Assembly: GCA_003215335.1 (NCBI GenBank)
Contig: QCKM01000007.1
Coordinates: 1 to 64,000 of the forward strand
Source: Prochlorococcus sp. AG-409-P01
Lineage (GTDB): Bacteria; Cyanobacteriota; Cyanobacteriia; PCC-6307; Cyanobiaceae
Direction of reading: 5' to 3'
DNA length: 64,000 nucleotides
Position numbers and translations under genes: made by a program. Under the pieces are notes generated by a model that was not told the DNA's origin, searched no databases, and worked only from the letters and a program-made list of their open reading frames with translations. Below are positions 45,293-54,034 of this stretch, in pieces (the stretch's first letter is position 1; every line of letters begins with the position of its first letter).

Positions 45293-45523
45293 ATGAGTAG
45301 CAATGCCTCAAAGCTCTACCAATACATCAAAAACAATCCTGAGCATTCTCAAGCCTTATTCAGACAAGCACTTCAGGATCCCCATGGAGCACTTGAAGCA
45401 ATCTGTGATCTAGGAAGAAACCTTGAATTACCAGTGACCGCAGAAGAGGTCAAAGCTCATCTGGAAACAATTGATGATGAACAAACCAAACAATGGGTGA
45501 TTAAAGCCCGAGGCGGGCTTTAG
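45293..45523 (+). CDS. Nif11-like small protein
   Basis: The 76-aa protein (MSSNASKLYQYIKNNPEHSQ...) has the helical layout of Nif11-type leaders: N-terminal helix with KNNPEHSQALFRQALQD, then a central AICDLGRNLELPVTAEEV. This motif is used as leader for prochlorosin-type peptides, but here the chain ends KARGGL with no core peptide. The last codons also form a GC-rich hairpin (45503-45521). No lanthionine synthetase is in the window. It may be a stand-alone Nif11 protein; assignment is tentative. Confidence 0.55.
   Translation: MSSNASKLYQYIKNNPEHSQALFRQALQDPHGALEAICDLGRNLELPVTAEEVKAHLETIDDEQTKQWVIKARGGL
45503..45521 (+). terminator. Hairpin overlapping the stop of the Nif11-like gene
   Basis: AAAGCCC (45503-45509) and GGGCTTT (45515-45521) pair perfectly around GAGGC. 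A T-rich stretch TTATTTTT follows 11 bases later. It may act as terminator for the Nif11-like gene, or for the small convergent gene at 45533-45700. Confidence 0.55.
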
Positions 45524-45532
45524 GGGCTCACG

Positions 45533-45700
45533 TTATTTTTCTCGTTTAGTCGACTCATTCAACTCTTCAATATGAGTCTGCTCTTTATGCCCGCGTCGAT
45601 CGTAACCACCACCCCCAGCCAAACTCCAAAAGAACCAATAGCTAGGAATAGCCAATGCAGCGGCCAAAACCAGAGCCGTAAGTTGTTCCAGTTTCACCAT
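45533..45700 (-). CDS. Small single-span membrane protein
   Basis: A 55-aa frame starts at ATG 45700 (MVKLEQLTALVLAAALAIPS) and reads through one membrane helix (LTALVLAAALAIPSYWFFWSL), then a Gly-rich turn and a hydrophilic tail (GGGGYDRRGHKEQTH...). It is convergent with the Nif11-like gene. I do not recognise a photosystem subunit. The clear membrane topology with a short charged tail supports a real small protein. Confidence 0.55.
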   Translation of the reverse strand: MVKLEQLTALVLAAALAIPSYWFFWSLAGGGGYDRRGHKEQTHIEELNESTKREK

Positions 45701-45778
45701 AACTACGCTCTGGAAAGGGTTGAATCAAGTCTGCCCTAGCTAAAAACAACATAATGGTCTTTAGGTTGGAATCAACTA

Positions 45779-47506
45779 GTGCTCCGACTTGAGCGCGTTA
45801 GCAAGGTTTACCCTACGAGCGAAGTCCTCAAAGATGTCACCTGGGAAGTCAAACCAGGAGACCGTATAGGACTTGTAGGAGTTAATGGAGCTGGCAAATC
45901 AACTCAACTAAAAATAATTGCTGGACTTGAAGAAGCTACCAGCGGAGAAGTCTTGCGACAGGGCAACCCAAGGATTGCCTACCTACAACAAGAATTTGAT
46001 GTTAACCCCAATAATTCTGTCCGCGAAGAACTTTTCCAGGCGTTTGCGGATGCAGCAAACATACTTAACCAACAACGCGAAATAGAAGAAGCAATGGCTT
46101 CTGAAAAAGCGTCTACCGACTCACAATATTTGGACACACTTATTAAAAAGCTAGGCAACTTGCAAAGTCAGTTCGAAGCCTTGCAAGGCTACGAACTTGA
46201 AGCTCAAGTAGAAAAACTTCTCCCTAATATTGGCTTCAACTCCCATTCTGCCAATCAACTTGTCAAAGAATATTCGGGCGGCTGGCAAATGCGAATTGGA
46301 CTAGGAAAGATACTTCTACAAGAACCAGATCTGCTACTGCTGGATGAGCCAACAAATCATCTAGATATTGAAACAATTCAATGGCTTGAAGGATATCTAA
46401 TCAAACAAAATGCAGCAATGGTTTTGATCAGCCATGATCGAGCATTTTTGGATCGAGTCTGTACACAAATAGTAAGTACAGAAAGAGGCTTATCACGAAC
46501 TTATCTTGGAAATTACAGCGCTTATATAGAGCAAAAGAACCTTGAAATCGCATCAAATCAAGCTGCTTTTGACCGTCAACAAAAAGAGCTTGCTTCTCAA
46601 CAGAGCTATATAGATCGTTTTAGGGCAAGTGCTACCAGAAGCACCCAAGCAAAAAGCAGAGAGAAGCTTCTTGAAAAAGTAGATCGAATAGAAGCGCCAA
46701 TAGAAAGTATTCGAAGTCCAAAGTTTCGTTTCCCAACTGCACCGAGATCAGGTAGTCAGGTGGTCAAAATTGATGACCTAACTCATAGTTATGGAGACAA
46801 AATTCTATTTTTAGGAGCCAATCTAGAGATAGAACCTGGCAACAAAATTGCGTTTATTGGACCAAATGGCTGTGGCAAATCAACACTTTTAAGGTTAATT
46901 GTTGGACTTGAATCACCTGACGAAGGAAAAGCAGAGCTCGGCGCCCACAACGTAATACCTGGTTACTTTGAACAAAACCAAGCAGAAGCCTTAGACCTAA
47001 ACAAAACCGTTCTGGAAACTATGTTCTCAGCTGTACCAACTTGGACACAAACTCAAGTGAGAACACTACTTGGAAGCTTTTGTCTAAGCGATGACGCAGT
47101 TTTTAAAGAAGTTAGCCAATTAAGCGGAGGTGAAAAAGCACGGCTTGCACTCGCCCTGATGCTAATCAAGCCATGTAATTTACTGGTGCTAGACGAACCG
47201 ACAAATCATCTAGACATTCCAGCCAAGGAAATGCTTGAGAACGCATTGAGAGACTATGCAGGTGCAGCCTTAATCGTTTCTCATGACCGCTACTTCATTT
47301 CTAGAGTCGCAAACCATATTGTTGAAATCAAAGATGGAGAGCTTGTTCTTTATCGAGGAGACTATGCCTACTACCAGGAGAAGAAAAAAGAAGAAGACGC
47401 TTTAGCTGCTGAAGAAATCGCACTTGCTGAGCGAGAAGCCAAAAGACTTGCTAATCGAGATCGACAAAGGAAGCGAAAAGCACGAAAAAAGGCTGAAACT
47501 GATTAA
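45779..47506 (+). CDS. ABC-F family ATPase
   Basis: The 575-aa protein has two ABC domains and no membrane segments: Walker A GVNGAGKST and GPNGCGKST, signatures YSGGWQMRIGL and LSGGEKARLAL, and LLLDEPTNHLD / LVLDEPTNHLD. A charged linker and basic C-terminal tail follow (RKRKARKKAETD). ABC-F proteins act on the ribosome (EttA, Uup, energy-sensing or antibiotic-type). The basic tail suggests Uup-like or similar. Start is GTG at 45779. Confidence 0.93.
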   Translation: MLRLERVSKVYPTSEVLKDVTWEVKPGDRIGLVGVNGAGKSTQLKIIAGLEEATSGEVLRQGNPRIAYLQQEFDVNPNNSVREELFQAFADAANILNQQREIEEAMASEKASTDSQYLDTLIKKLGNLQSQFEALQGYELEAQVEKLLPNIGFNSHSANQLVKEYSGGWQMRIGLGKILLQEPDLLLLDEPTNHLDIETIQWLEGYLIKQNAAMVLISHDRAFLDRVCTQIVSTERGLSRTYLGNYSAYIEQKNLEIASNQAAFDRQQKELASQQSYIDRFRASATRSTQAKSREKLLEKVDRIEAPIESIRSPKFRFPTAPRSGSQVVKIDDLTHSYGDKILFLGANLEIEPGNKIAFIGPNGCGKSTLLRLIVGLESPDEGKAELGAHNVIPGYFEQNQAEALDLNKTVLETMFSAVPTWTQTQVRTLLGSFCLSDDAVFKEVSQLSGGEKARLALALMLIKPCNLLVLDEPTNHLDIPAKEMLENALRDYAGAALIVSHDRYFISRVANHIVEIKDGELVLYRGDYAYYQEKKKEEDALAAEEIALAEREAKRLANRDRQRKRKARKKAETD

Positions 47507-47620
47507 AGATGCTCCCTATTCGCCCAAAAAACTTCACAAAGGCTTAGGCAGGAAGACTCATTTTTCTTTACCAGTGGCAAAAATGTGCATAGGCTGACAG
47601 AACCCATTTAATAGTTTCTA

Positions 47621-47779
47621 ATGAACTCTGCACCGCTTTCAGGCGAACATGGCCAGAGCCACTCGCAAACTTGGGATGCAGTAGAAACCTACTTTGAGTG
47701 CATAACAACTTGTTCTCTCGATGACGGTGAATGCATCACAAAGTGTGTTCAAGAACTAAGAGAGTCAGAAGACCAATAG
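47621..47779 (+). CDS. Small protein with twin CX3C motif
   Basis: A 52-aa frame (MNSAPLSGEHGQSHSQTWDA...) ends in YFECITTCSLDDGECITKC and a short acidic tail. The Cys pattern is CX3C-X6-CX3C, compatible with a helical hairpin held by disulfides or with metal binding. The DNA lies between the ABC-F gene and the HtrA gene with AT-rich flanks. No family is recognised. Confidence 0.65.
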   Translation: MNSAPLSGEHGQSHSQTWDAVETYFECITTCSLDDGECITKCVQELRESEDQ

Positions 47780-47983
47780 ACAACAACCCTATATAAGTAA
47801 AACTGCTCAAGAAAAATATTTTCAACAGCAAAAAACAAAGATGAAAGCACCTCGAGTGAATAATTATTGAAGTCAATATTTGACCATAAAGAGTACACCT
47901 TGAGATTTATATAGCTAATTTATAAATAGGCTGTTATAAGTAGCAAAAAGATTTCGACTAAATATTTCTTTGGGTCAAATGAA

Positions 47984-49219
47984 CTATCTAGTACCTATTT
48001 TATTCATTTCGATTGGTTTAATCAAAAATTCAAGAATCCTTTTTTTTCTTCGAATACCAAAACTAAGAGGTTTCCCAACCCCATGACGATTAATAGCAGT
48101 AACTACAGCAGCTGGATCATCCATTGGTTTTCTGCCAATAGAAATAATTACATCTCCCTCCCTCAAACCGCCAATTTCAGCAGGTCCACCAGGTGCCACA
48201 TACCTAATCATTGCCCCAGGCAAAACCGCTCCTCCTGGCTCAGATGACGGGACTCTAGAGAGACTTATCCCTACCACAGGATGACTAGCACGTCCTCGCT
48301 CTACAAGCTGCTTTGCGATTGTCCTCGCGCGGTTAATGGGTATTGCAAAACCAAGTCCAGCCCCTGGACCAGAACGCACAAGAGTATTAATGCCAATAAC
48401 CTCACCATTCGCATTTAATAAAGGGCCTCCTGAATTTCCTGGATTAATAGCAGCATCTGTTTGGATCAAATCCAAACGCTTACCCGAAATACCTAATTGG
48501 GAAACATTTCGATTGAGATTGCTAATAATTCCAAGTGTCACAGTGTTTTCAAGGCCAAACGGATTCCCAACTGCTATAGCCCAGTCTCCGACACTCAGTT
48601 GATCGGAGTCACCCATTGGCGCTGTAGGCCAAGGACCAGGTCCATCAAGACGAACTACTGCGAGATCAGTAAGAGAATCCTGTCCAACCACTCTTCCCGA
48701 GAACCTTCGACCATCTGAAAGGCCAACCGTTAATCGATCCATTTTCTCTACAACATGTGCATTAGTAAGGACCAACCCATCTACAGAGAAGATGACACCA
48801 CTACCCTGTCCTCTTTCAATTCTTGAACGCGGAGTTCCCAGACCTCTCATCCCAAAAAAACGTTCGAGCGCAGGGTCCATTAACAATCCAGGTGGCAAAG
48901 AGCGTGAGCTTCTACTACGGACCGTTCTCTGAGTGTCGACTGTCACAACCGCTGGTCCACTTCGTGCAACCGCAGCAGCAACAAAAGATTTCTCAGCCAA
49001 AGGCTTTCCTAGAGGAGACGCACTTAAGGAGCCAACAAATGTTCCTTGGAAGAAAGGAAGACATAACAGACCCACTCCAATTGCCAAAGATGTGCTCCAT
49101 GGCTTGCCATGTTGCTTGGATCTCCATCCAAGACTGCATATTCCCGTTGAATCCTCCTCAGAAGTCACGCTCATGCGACAAGAAAGCAACAAAATCAAGA
49201 ATGAAGGAGTCCTCTTCAT
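47984..49219 (-). CDS. HtrA/Deg-type trypsin-like serine protease with PDZ domain
   Basis: The 411-aa protein has an N-terminal hydrophobic segment (about 44-68), then a trypsin-like domain with His in TNAHVVE, Asp in LTDLAVVR and Ser in INPGNSGGP, and one C-terminal PDZ domain (about 310-395: GGAVLPGAMIRYVAPGGPAEIGGLREGDVIISIG). It degrades misfolded periplasmic or thylakoid-lumen proteins. Cyanobacterial HhoA/HhoB/HtrA cannot be told apart here. M16 is an alternative start. Confidence 0.93.
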   Translation of the reverse strand: MKRTPSFLILLLSCRMSVTSEEDSTGICSLGWRSKQHGKPWSTSLAIGVGLLCLPFFQGTFVGSLSASPLGKPLAEKSFVAAAVARSGPAVVTVDTQRTVRSRSSRSLPPGLLMDPALERFFGMRGLGTPRSRIERGQGSGVIFSVDGLVLTNAHVVEKMDRLTVGLSDGRRFSGRVVGQDSLTDLAVVRLDGPGPWPTAPMGDSDQLSVGDWAIAVGNPFGLENTVTLGIISNLNRNVSQLGISGKRLDLIQTDAAINPGNSGGPLLNANGEVIGINTLVRSGPGAGLGFAIPINRARTIAKQLVERGRASHPVVGISLSRVPSSEPGGAVLPGAMIRYVAPGGPAEIGGLREGDVIISIGRKPMDDPAAVVTAINRHGVGKPLSFGIRRKKRILEFLIKPIEMNKIGTR

Positions 49220-49488
49220 CTAGGAGCAAAACCCTATGCAAAAGAACCATTTAATGGCATAGCACCCAACTCAAAGCAATAGAATCAATGGAATTGATCA
49301 ATGCCTGGCATAATTTAAGTATTGTGACAAATGTAAATCTTGCTTGTGATGGTCCGATCTTGCCTCAACTTGCTTGAATTGCCTGTTTTGACAAGACATT
49401 TCATTGAACACAAAAGAAACAAAGAGAAGCAATCTGAAAAAAACCTTTTTTACAGACAAAAAGTCCTCTTAGGGAGCATAGTGAATCA

Positions 49489-49761
49489 ATGCTGAGCTCT
49501 CTATTCCCACTGCTCTACGCCACAGTTTTATTTGTCTTGCTATTGCAAGCGTTCCGTGTAATGGCAAAGGGATATAGCTCTGCAAATTCGCCTAACAAAA
49601 GTAAATATGACCCTCAAAACTCAAGTGAAGACCGCACTGGACGACTAACTATTCACCCCGAACTACTCGACCAAGATGGAAGGATTACGGATGAAGAATT
49701 ACTCACGGTTCGTTTCTCAGGAGACAATGAGCCACCCCATCCACCTAACCCCCCGGCTTAA
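49489..49761 (+). CDS. DUF2973-type small membrane protein
   Basis: The 90-aa protein has one N-terminal hydrophobic helix (FPLLYATVLFVLLLQAFRVM), a flexible linker, and the conserved segment GRLTIHPELLDQDGRITDEELLTVRF. This fits DUF2973, a cyanobacterial family of unknown function. It lies 60 bp before the next gene on the same strand. Confidence 0.75.
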   Translation: MLSSLFPLLYATVLFVLLLQAFRVMAKGYSSANSPNKSKYDPQNSSEDRTGRLTIHPELLDQDGRITDEELLTVRFSGDNEPPHPPNPPA

Positions 49762-49821
49762 TAAGTTATAAGGAGTATGCCCAAGGGCGGTACTGAATAG
49801 GAATCAAAGGAGGATGCCTTT

Positions 49822-50205
49822 GTGGATCAAAGAACGCGAATCGTTGCAGCAGTAATCAAATCTGTGAAATTACCTCCCAGATTTCGACTGCGCCTCTTAA
49901 AAGAAGAGCCTGTGAGGCTAGAACTAAGTCTTACTCCTGCCTATGGGAAAAAGCCAATTCAAGTTGGTTTAGTCGAGTCACTCGATCTTGTAGCGAGGCG
50001 AGATCGGGAAGGACGAATCCCACGAGACCTTCAAGGCACATGGGATTGGACAGTCCGTCATGGCAAGGTAAGCACAGGTGGCTGGAATCCATACCTAAAA
50101 GAAGCTCTTCAGACCATGTTTGAGACTGGTCTTCCAGCAATCATCTACGAAGAGCTAACTGGAGACGAATACCATCCTGTTGACGGCACCAAACATGTCC
50201 GGTGA
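49822..50205 (+). CDS. Conserved cyanobacterial hypothetical protein
   Basis: The 127-aa protein starts at GTG after GGAGG. It is basic, beta-rich and without membrane segments (RLRLLKEEPVRLELSLTPAYGKKPIQVGLVESL, WDWTVRHGKVSTGGWNPYLKEAL). I do not recognise a named family. It follows the DUF2973 gene and is probably cotranscribed with it. Confidence 0.7.
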   Translation: MDQRTRIVAAVIKSVKLPPRFRLRLLKEEPVRLELSLTPAYGKKPIQVGLVESLDLVARRDREGRIPRDLQGTWDWTVRHGKVSTGGWNPYLKEALQTMFETGLPAIIYEELTGDEYHPVDGTKHVR

Positions 50206-50328
50206 CATGAAGCATTTTTTGCATTCGCTAGGTATAGTTCATCCTTCAAAAACCAAAAAGAAAACCTAAAGGGAAATTACTTGCGATGGACAAATTCTTC
50301 TTTAACTTAGCTTTGATCTGAGGTTTTC

Positions 50329-50475
50329 ATGTCAGACCCCACACAGCCCCGCTTTGGATTCGTCAATTTTGCTGAAACATGGAATGGGCGCCTAGCAATG
50401 ATCGGCATACTTATTGGACTAAGCACTGAGCTCTTAACCGGACAGGGAATACTTGTGCAATTAGGCATTGGCTAA
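50329..50475 (+). CDS. hli: High-light-inducible protein (short Hlip)
   Basis: A 48-aa frame reads MSDPTQPRFGFVNFAETWNG then RLAMIGILIGLSTELLTGQG. The Hlip chlorophyll-binding motif ExWNGRLAMIG is intact and the length suits the short picocyanobacterial Hlips. It is monocistronic and would protect photosystems under excess light. The start ATG is at 50329. Confidence 0.95.
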   Translation: MSDPTQPRFGFVNFAETWNGRLAMIGILIGLSTELLTGQGILVQLGIG

Positions 50476-50570
50476 ATAAAGCTTGTAAATAAGGTCCTTG
50501 TCTTGTTTTTCGGACCATTCCGATGCATCTCTAGGTGAACAACATCCAATTGACTTTCAAATAAGCGAAA

Positions 50571-50771
50571 GTGGTTAGTAGTTACCTCAATCATTTGGCT
50601 CCTTTTTACGTGAACAATCGACGAGATGGAGCCAGGCTTCTAAGTATGTCCCTGGTTATTGTTGCAATCTCATTTACGCAACTAGCTCATTCTTGGGGCA
50701 AATTACTAGCCGTAGTTGCATGCGCTATCTCTATCTATTGGGGAATCTCCTACAGACGCCTTGACCACTGA
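50571..50771 (+). CDS. Small membrane protein upstream of xseA
   Basis: The 66-aa protein starts at GTG and has two hydrophobic segments (SLVIVAISFTQLAH and LLAVVACAISIYWGIS). Its stop overlaps the likely xseA start (50761-50771). No family is recognised; the overlap supports it being real and coupled to xseA. Confidence 0.55.
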   Translation: MVSSYLNHLAPFYVNNRRDGARLLSMSLVIVAISFTQLAHSWGKLLAVVACAISIYWGISYRRLDH

Positions 50772-51921
50772 AGCGATCAAAACCTATTCAGTCAGTGAAC
50801 TAGTAGTAGCAATTGGGAATCTGCTGGAAAGAGGTTTTGCACCGCGTTTTCTTGTTGAAGCCTCCATCTCGAAAGCACAACTCAAAAAAGGCCATCTTTG
50901 GATGACCTTAAGTGACGGGAAGGCAAGCATCACAGCAGTCGTTTGGGCATCCAGGCTTAAGCAAATTGCTTATATCCCCAAAGAAGATGATGGAGTGATT
51001 GTCGTCGGCAAGATCAATTTTTGGGCCGCGAGAGCTAGTCTTGCCGTGCAAGTTTTGGACATGCGTCCTAAGCGCTCCACGGTTCTGAGACAATTTGAAC
51101 AAGTCAGGTCAGAACTTCTCGATGAAGGGATTATTGACGAAGCAAACAAAAGACTCCTCCCTCCTTACCCCAACTCGGTAGCAATCCTCACAAGCAGTCC
51201 CAGTTCTGCTCTAGCAGACGTCTTGAGAACTTCAAAAGAGCTTTGGCCATTGACCAAATTAATTATCGTTCCCATTCCAGTACAAGGCAATGTGGCCATT
51301 AAGATTGAGCGCTGTTTGCATTATCTTGCTCAAAAACATAAGGAACTTGGATTTGAAGCAATTGTGCTCGCTAGAGGAGGAGGATCACGAGAAGATCTAA
51401 TGGTTTTCGATAACAAAAGCCTTTGTTTGAAACTGTCAAAATTTCCATTGCCAGTAGTCACTGGAATTGGTCATGAAGATGACCTGACTGTTGCAGATTT
51501 AGTAGCTGATTACCGTGCAGCGACTCCAACAGCGGCGATATTGGCACTTCTTCCTAGCCGAAAAGCAGCACTTAGCCAGTTAAAAGAACGAAAAAAAAGG
51601 CTCGCAGACCATTCCAAATGGTTAGTTCGAAAAGAGCGCAAACAACTGTCGGAGCGCAAAAGCAAATTAAAAGAAGCTTCACCAATATTGTTAATAGCAA
51701 ATCAGAGACATTCACTCCAAAAGAAACATGATTTTCTCAAGGCTCTTTCACCAACCCTTTGGCTCAAAAGAGGTTTCGTAATCTTAAAAAATCAAAAAGG
51801 AATTTGTATAACAAGCATCAAAGATGTTTCCATTTCTGAAATAATCAATGCAGAACTTATTGACGGAGAAATCGAAGCAAAGGCTACAAAAATCCTCTCA
51901 AAGAAAGATCATTTAAACTAA
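50761..51921 (+). CDS. xseA: Exodeoxyribonuclease VII large subunit
   Basis: From TTG at 50761 the protein is 386 aa. It begins near the family N-terminus (YSVSELVVAIGNLLERGF, an OB-fold) and has the conserved VLARGGGSREDLMVFDNKSL and TGIGHEDDLTVADLVADYRAATPTAA of the XseA catalytic domain, then coiled coil. With XseB it degrades single-stranded DNA. A second in-frame TTG at 50716 would extend it by 15 residues. xseB follows 2 bp later. Confidence 0.92.
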   Translation: MTTEAIKTYSVSELVVAIGNLLERGFAPRFLVEASISKAQLKKGHLWMTLSDGKASITAVVWASRLKQIAYIPKEDDGVIVVGKINFWAARASLAVQVLDMRPKRSTVLRQFEQVRSELLDEGIIDEANKRLLPPYPNSVAILTSSPSSALADVLRTSKELWPLTKLIIVPIPVQGNVAIKIERCLHYLAQKHKELGFEAIVLARGGGSREDLMVFDNKSLCLKLSKFPLPVVTGIGHEDDLTVADLVADYRAATPTAAILALLPSRKAALSQLKERKKRLADHSKWLVRKERKQLSERKSKLKEASPILLIANQRHSLQKKHDFLKALSPTLWLKRGFVILKNQKGICITSIKDVSISEIINAELIDGEIEAKATKILSKKDHLN

Positions 51922-51923
51922 AA

Positions 51924-52238
51924 ATGTCAGCTTCGAATAAATTACCAAAAAGCAATAAAGCCAATAATACAAAGCCTAACCGCAAAGATCATGAAAACAC
52001 GCAAAAAAAGCTTTTAATCAAATTACGCCAAGATGTCGAAGTATTGAGCTATGAAGAAACTATTTGTGCACTAGATCTTCTTCTTACTGAATTACAAAAC
52101 GAGAATATACCAATCCACGAAATCCAACATAGCTATTTAAAAGGCAAGGTATATGTTGAACATTGCGAAGAACTCCTCAATAATATTGAGCAGGAGGTTC
52201 TGGAAATGAATCCAGAAGCAATGGAATTAGATTACTAA
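51924..52238 (+). CDS. xseB: Exodeoxyribonuclease VII small subunit
   Basis: The 104-aa protein has a basic, Asn/Lys-rich N-terminus and the XseB helical domain (VEVLSYEETICALDLLLTELQNENIPIHEIQHSYLKGKVYVEHCEELL). It binds the XseA coiled coil. The long N-terminal extension (about 30 residues) is unusual relative to E. coli XseB (about 80 aa). Confidence 0.88.
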   Translation: MSASNKLPKSNKANNTKPNRKDHENTQKKLLIKLRQDVEVLSYEETICALDLLLTELQNENIPIHEIQHSYLKGKVYVEHCEELLNNIEQEVLEMNPEAMELDY

Positions 52239-52346
52239 AACAAATTAATGTATAGAATCCTTCCCCAAAAAACTAGTATTTACCTAGAAAACTTTCAAGG
52301 AAGTCGCTTAAAAGTCCCGCAAGTTCAAGATAGATGCAAAGAACAC

Positions 52347-52694
52347 TTACGATTCAGAGCCTTCATCCTTAGCGATAACATCAATAGTTGCCGAACTGGC
52401 ATCAGATGAACTCTGGGAGGACCCGCCAGAATCGGATGATCGATTAAGCCCTGATCCGCAGACAGGGCATTGACCTGCCGATCCAAAAGTACGCATACCA
52501 CACACTTCACAAACAACCATGCGGGACTGAATTACTCGCCAACCAATCCAACCAACCCCTGTCAATAAAAGTGGAAGGACCAAAGCCGCAAGCAACAAGC
52601 CCCCAGCAAGATCCAGCAAAAACCTCCCAGCTGCTGTTGGCAGCAAAAAAAGAAGTAAAACTCCCAAAAAGAAAAGAGGTGATGGCCTATTCAT
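52347..52694 (-). CDS. Membrane protein with zinc-ribbon tail
   Basis: The 115-aa protein has two adjacent hydrophobic segments (FLGVLLLFLLPTAAG and LLLAALVLPLLLTGVGWIG), then a zinc-ribbon CEVCGMRTFGSAGQCPVC (CX2C-X10-CX2C), and a Ser-rich acidic tail. It is probably a membrane-anchored ribbon protein. No named family recognised. Confidence 0.7.
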   Translation of the reverse strand: MNRPSPLFFLGVLLLFLLPTAAGRFLLDLAGGLLLAALVLPLLLTGVGWIGWRVIQSRMVVCEVCGMRTFGSAGQCPVCGSGLNRSSDSGGSSQSSSDASSATIDVIAKDEGSES

Positions 52695-52952
52695 TTAATT
52701 TTTGCCAACATGGTGTTCCCTCTATAAAACCTGAGTACCCAAAAATGCAGTCCTAATGAATGCATCCATAAATCGAACCATATTGAGCAAATTAACAGTT
52801 GAAGAAGTCAATATGATTATCAACTAGCTGAATTAATTATATCCAAATAAGAACAAGGTCTGTAACCACATTACTTAGAGTAAAATTACTCTGAAAAATC
52901 AACGCCTATAGGAACAATAAGAAGGGTTTGCAGAGTATCTCACTAATAGATC

Positions 52953-53888
52953 TCATGCTTTCAAAAGGTCTTGATCTCTTCGATGCTGAATCCTCATACT
53001 TGCCAAAACAACACTCCAACACTGCCCGTAATAAAGAATCACGCCAATCATCCAAACCCAAAGAGTTAAAACCAAAACTCCACCAATGAAACCATATGCT
53101 TGGAAACGAGATCCAAGAGAAAGGATACTTCTACTAACAGTCAAATTAAGGGTCGTTAGCAAAATACCGATCATCAAAGCACCTGGGATCAAGGGTCTTA
53201 AAGGAACACGGCGACTTGGCAGAAATACTTGCAATAACAAGGCCATGCAAGACAAACCAAGCCAAGGAATCACGAACTTGCCTACTTGTAAAACTGGAAT
53301 ATGTACCAACCAATCACCTAGCCAAGGAATTGTCACAACCAATTGGTCTAACAAAGCACCAGGAATCATTCGGACATTTGCACTAATCTGATCCAAAACA
53401 ACCAACAGTCCAACAACAATTACCACTACAAAAGCTTCAATCCGTGTTCGCAAAAAACGGAAAGCTTGACTTTTCCATGGAGCAGGTGATGTGGGCATGG
53501 GCAGGACATCTGCCCAAAGACGATCTGCACCCCTTTGCAAAGTTAAGTAAGCATTTCCAGCAGTAACCATTAAAAAGATTGCGCCAAGCAAACCAGCTCC
53601 AAATCCCTGTTGAACAAGCTTGACAAGAGTTGCCTCAACCAAACCAACAACAGATGGAGGCAACACTTGAGCCGCAAAATTAATAATCTGCTGATCCAAA
53701 CCATTCTGTCTTCCTAAAAACCATGAAGCCACAGAAAGAGATATCAGCAGGATTGGGAAAAATGATTGCAGCGTGTAATAGGCAAAAGCAGCACTAAGGT
53801 CTACACAATCAAGGCGATTCCAACGCTCATAGGCCCGCCATAAAGTCCCTATCAACCAGCTCGCTCTACGCCTCCAACGAAGTCCCAC
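52953..53888 (-). CDS. YihY/BrkB family membrane protein
   Basis: The 311-aa protein has six hydrophobic segments. The N-terminal DLSAAFAYYTLQSFFPILLI and central LILGAIFLMVTAGNAYLTLQRGADRLW and C-terminal GSRFQAYGFIGGVLVLTLWVWMIGVILYYG fit YihY/BrkB (formerly mislabelled RNase BN). The function is unproven; the family is a candidate lipid or small-molecule transporter. Confidence 0.88.
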   Translation of the reverse strand: MGLRWRRRASWLIGTLWRAYERWNRLDCVDLSAAFAYYTLQSFFPILLISLSVASWFLGRQNGLDQQIINFAAQVLPPSVVGLVEATLVKLVQQGFGAGLLGAIFLMVTAGNAYLTLQRGADRLWADVLPMPTSPAPWKSQAFRFLRTRIEAFVVVIVVGLLVVLDQISANVRMIPGALLDQLVVTIPWLGDWLVHIPVLQVGKFVIPWLGLSCMALLLQVFLPSRRVPLRPLIPGALMIGILLTTLNLTVSRSILSLGSRFQAYGFIGGVLVLTLWVWMIGVILYYGQCWSVVLASMRIQHRRDQDLLKA

Positions 53889-54034
53889 TCTTGGCTCAAT
53901 CGGTTGGCTAAAACGCTAGCTCCTGTATTAAAGATTAGCTTTAATTAGTAATGCATGTTGAGAACAATTTTGTCAGTCCATTGCATTGGAAATCTCCGCA
54001 AGTCTGCGTAAAATCGATGAAGATTTTAGATTGA

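Noticed and set aside
49289-49378. 29-aa ATG frame upstream of the DUF2973 gene
   Set aside because: Short, no ribosome binding site and no membrane or domain features; not distinguishable from chance.
50490-50514. GGTCC/GGACC inverted repeat after the second Hlip gene
   Set aside because: Only 5 bp of stem with a long loop and no T-run; too weak for a terminator call.
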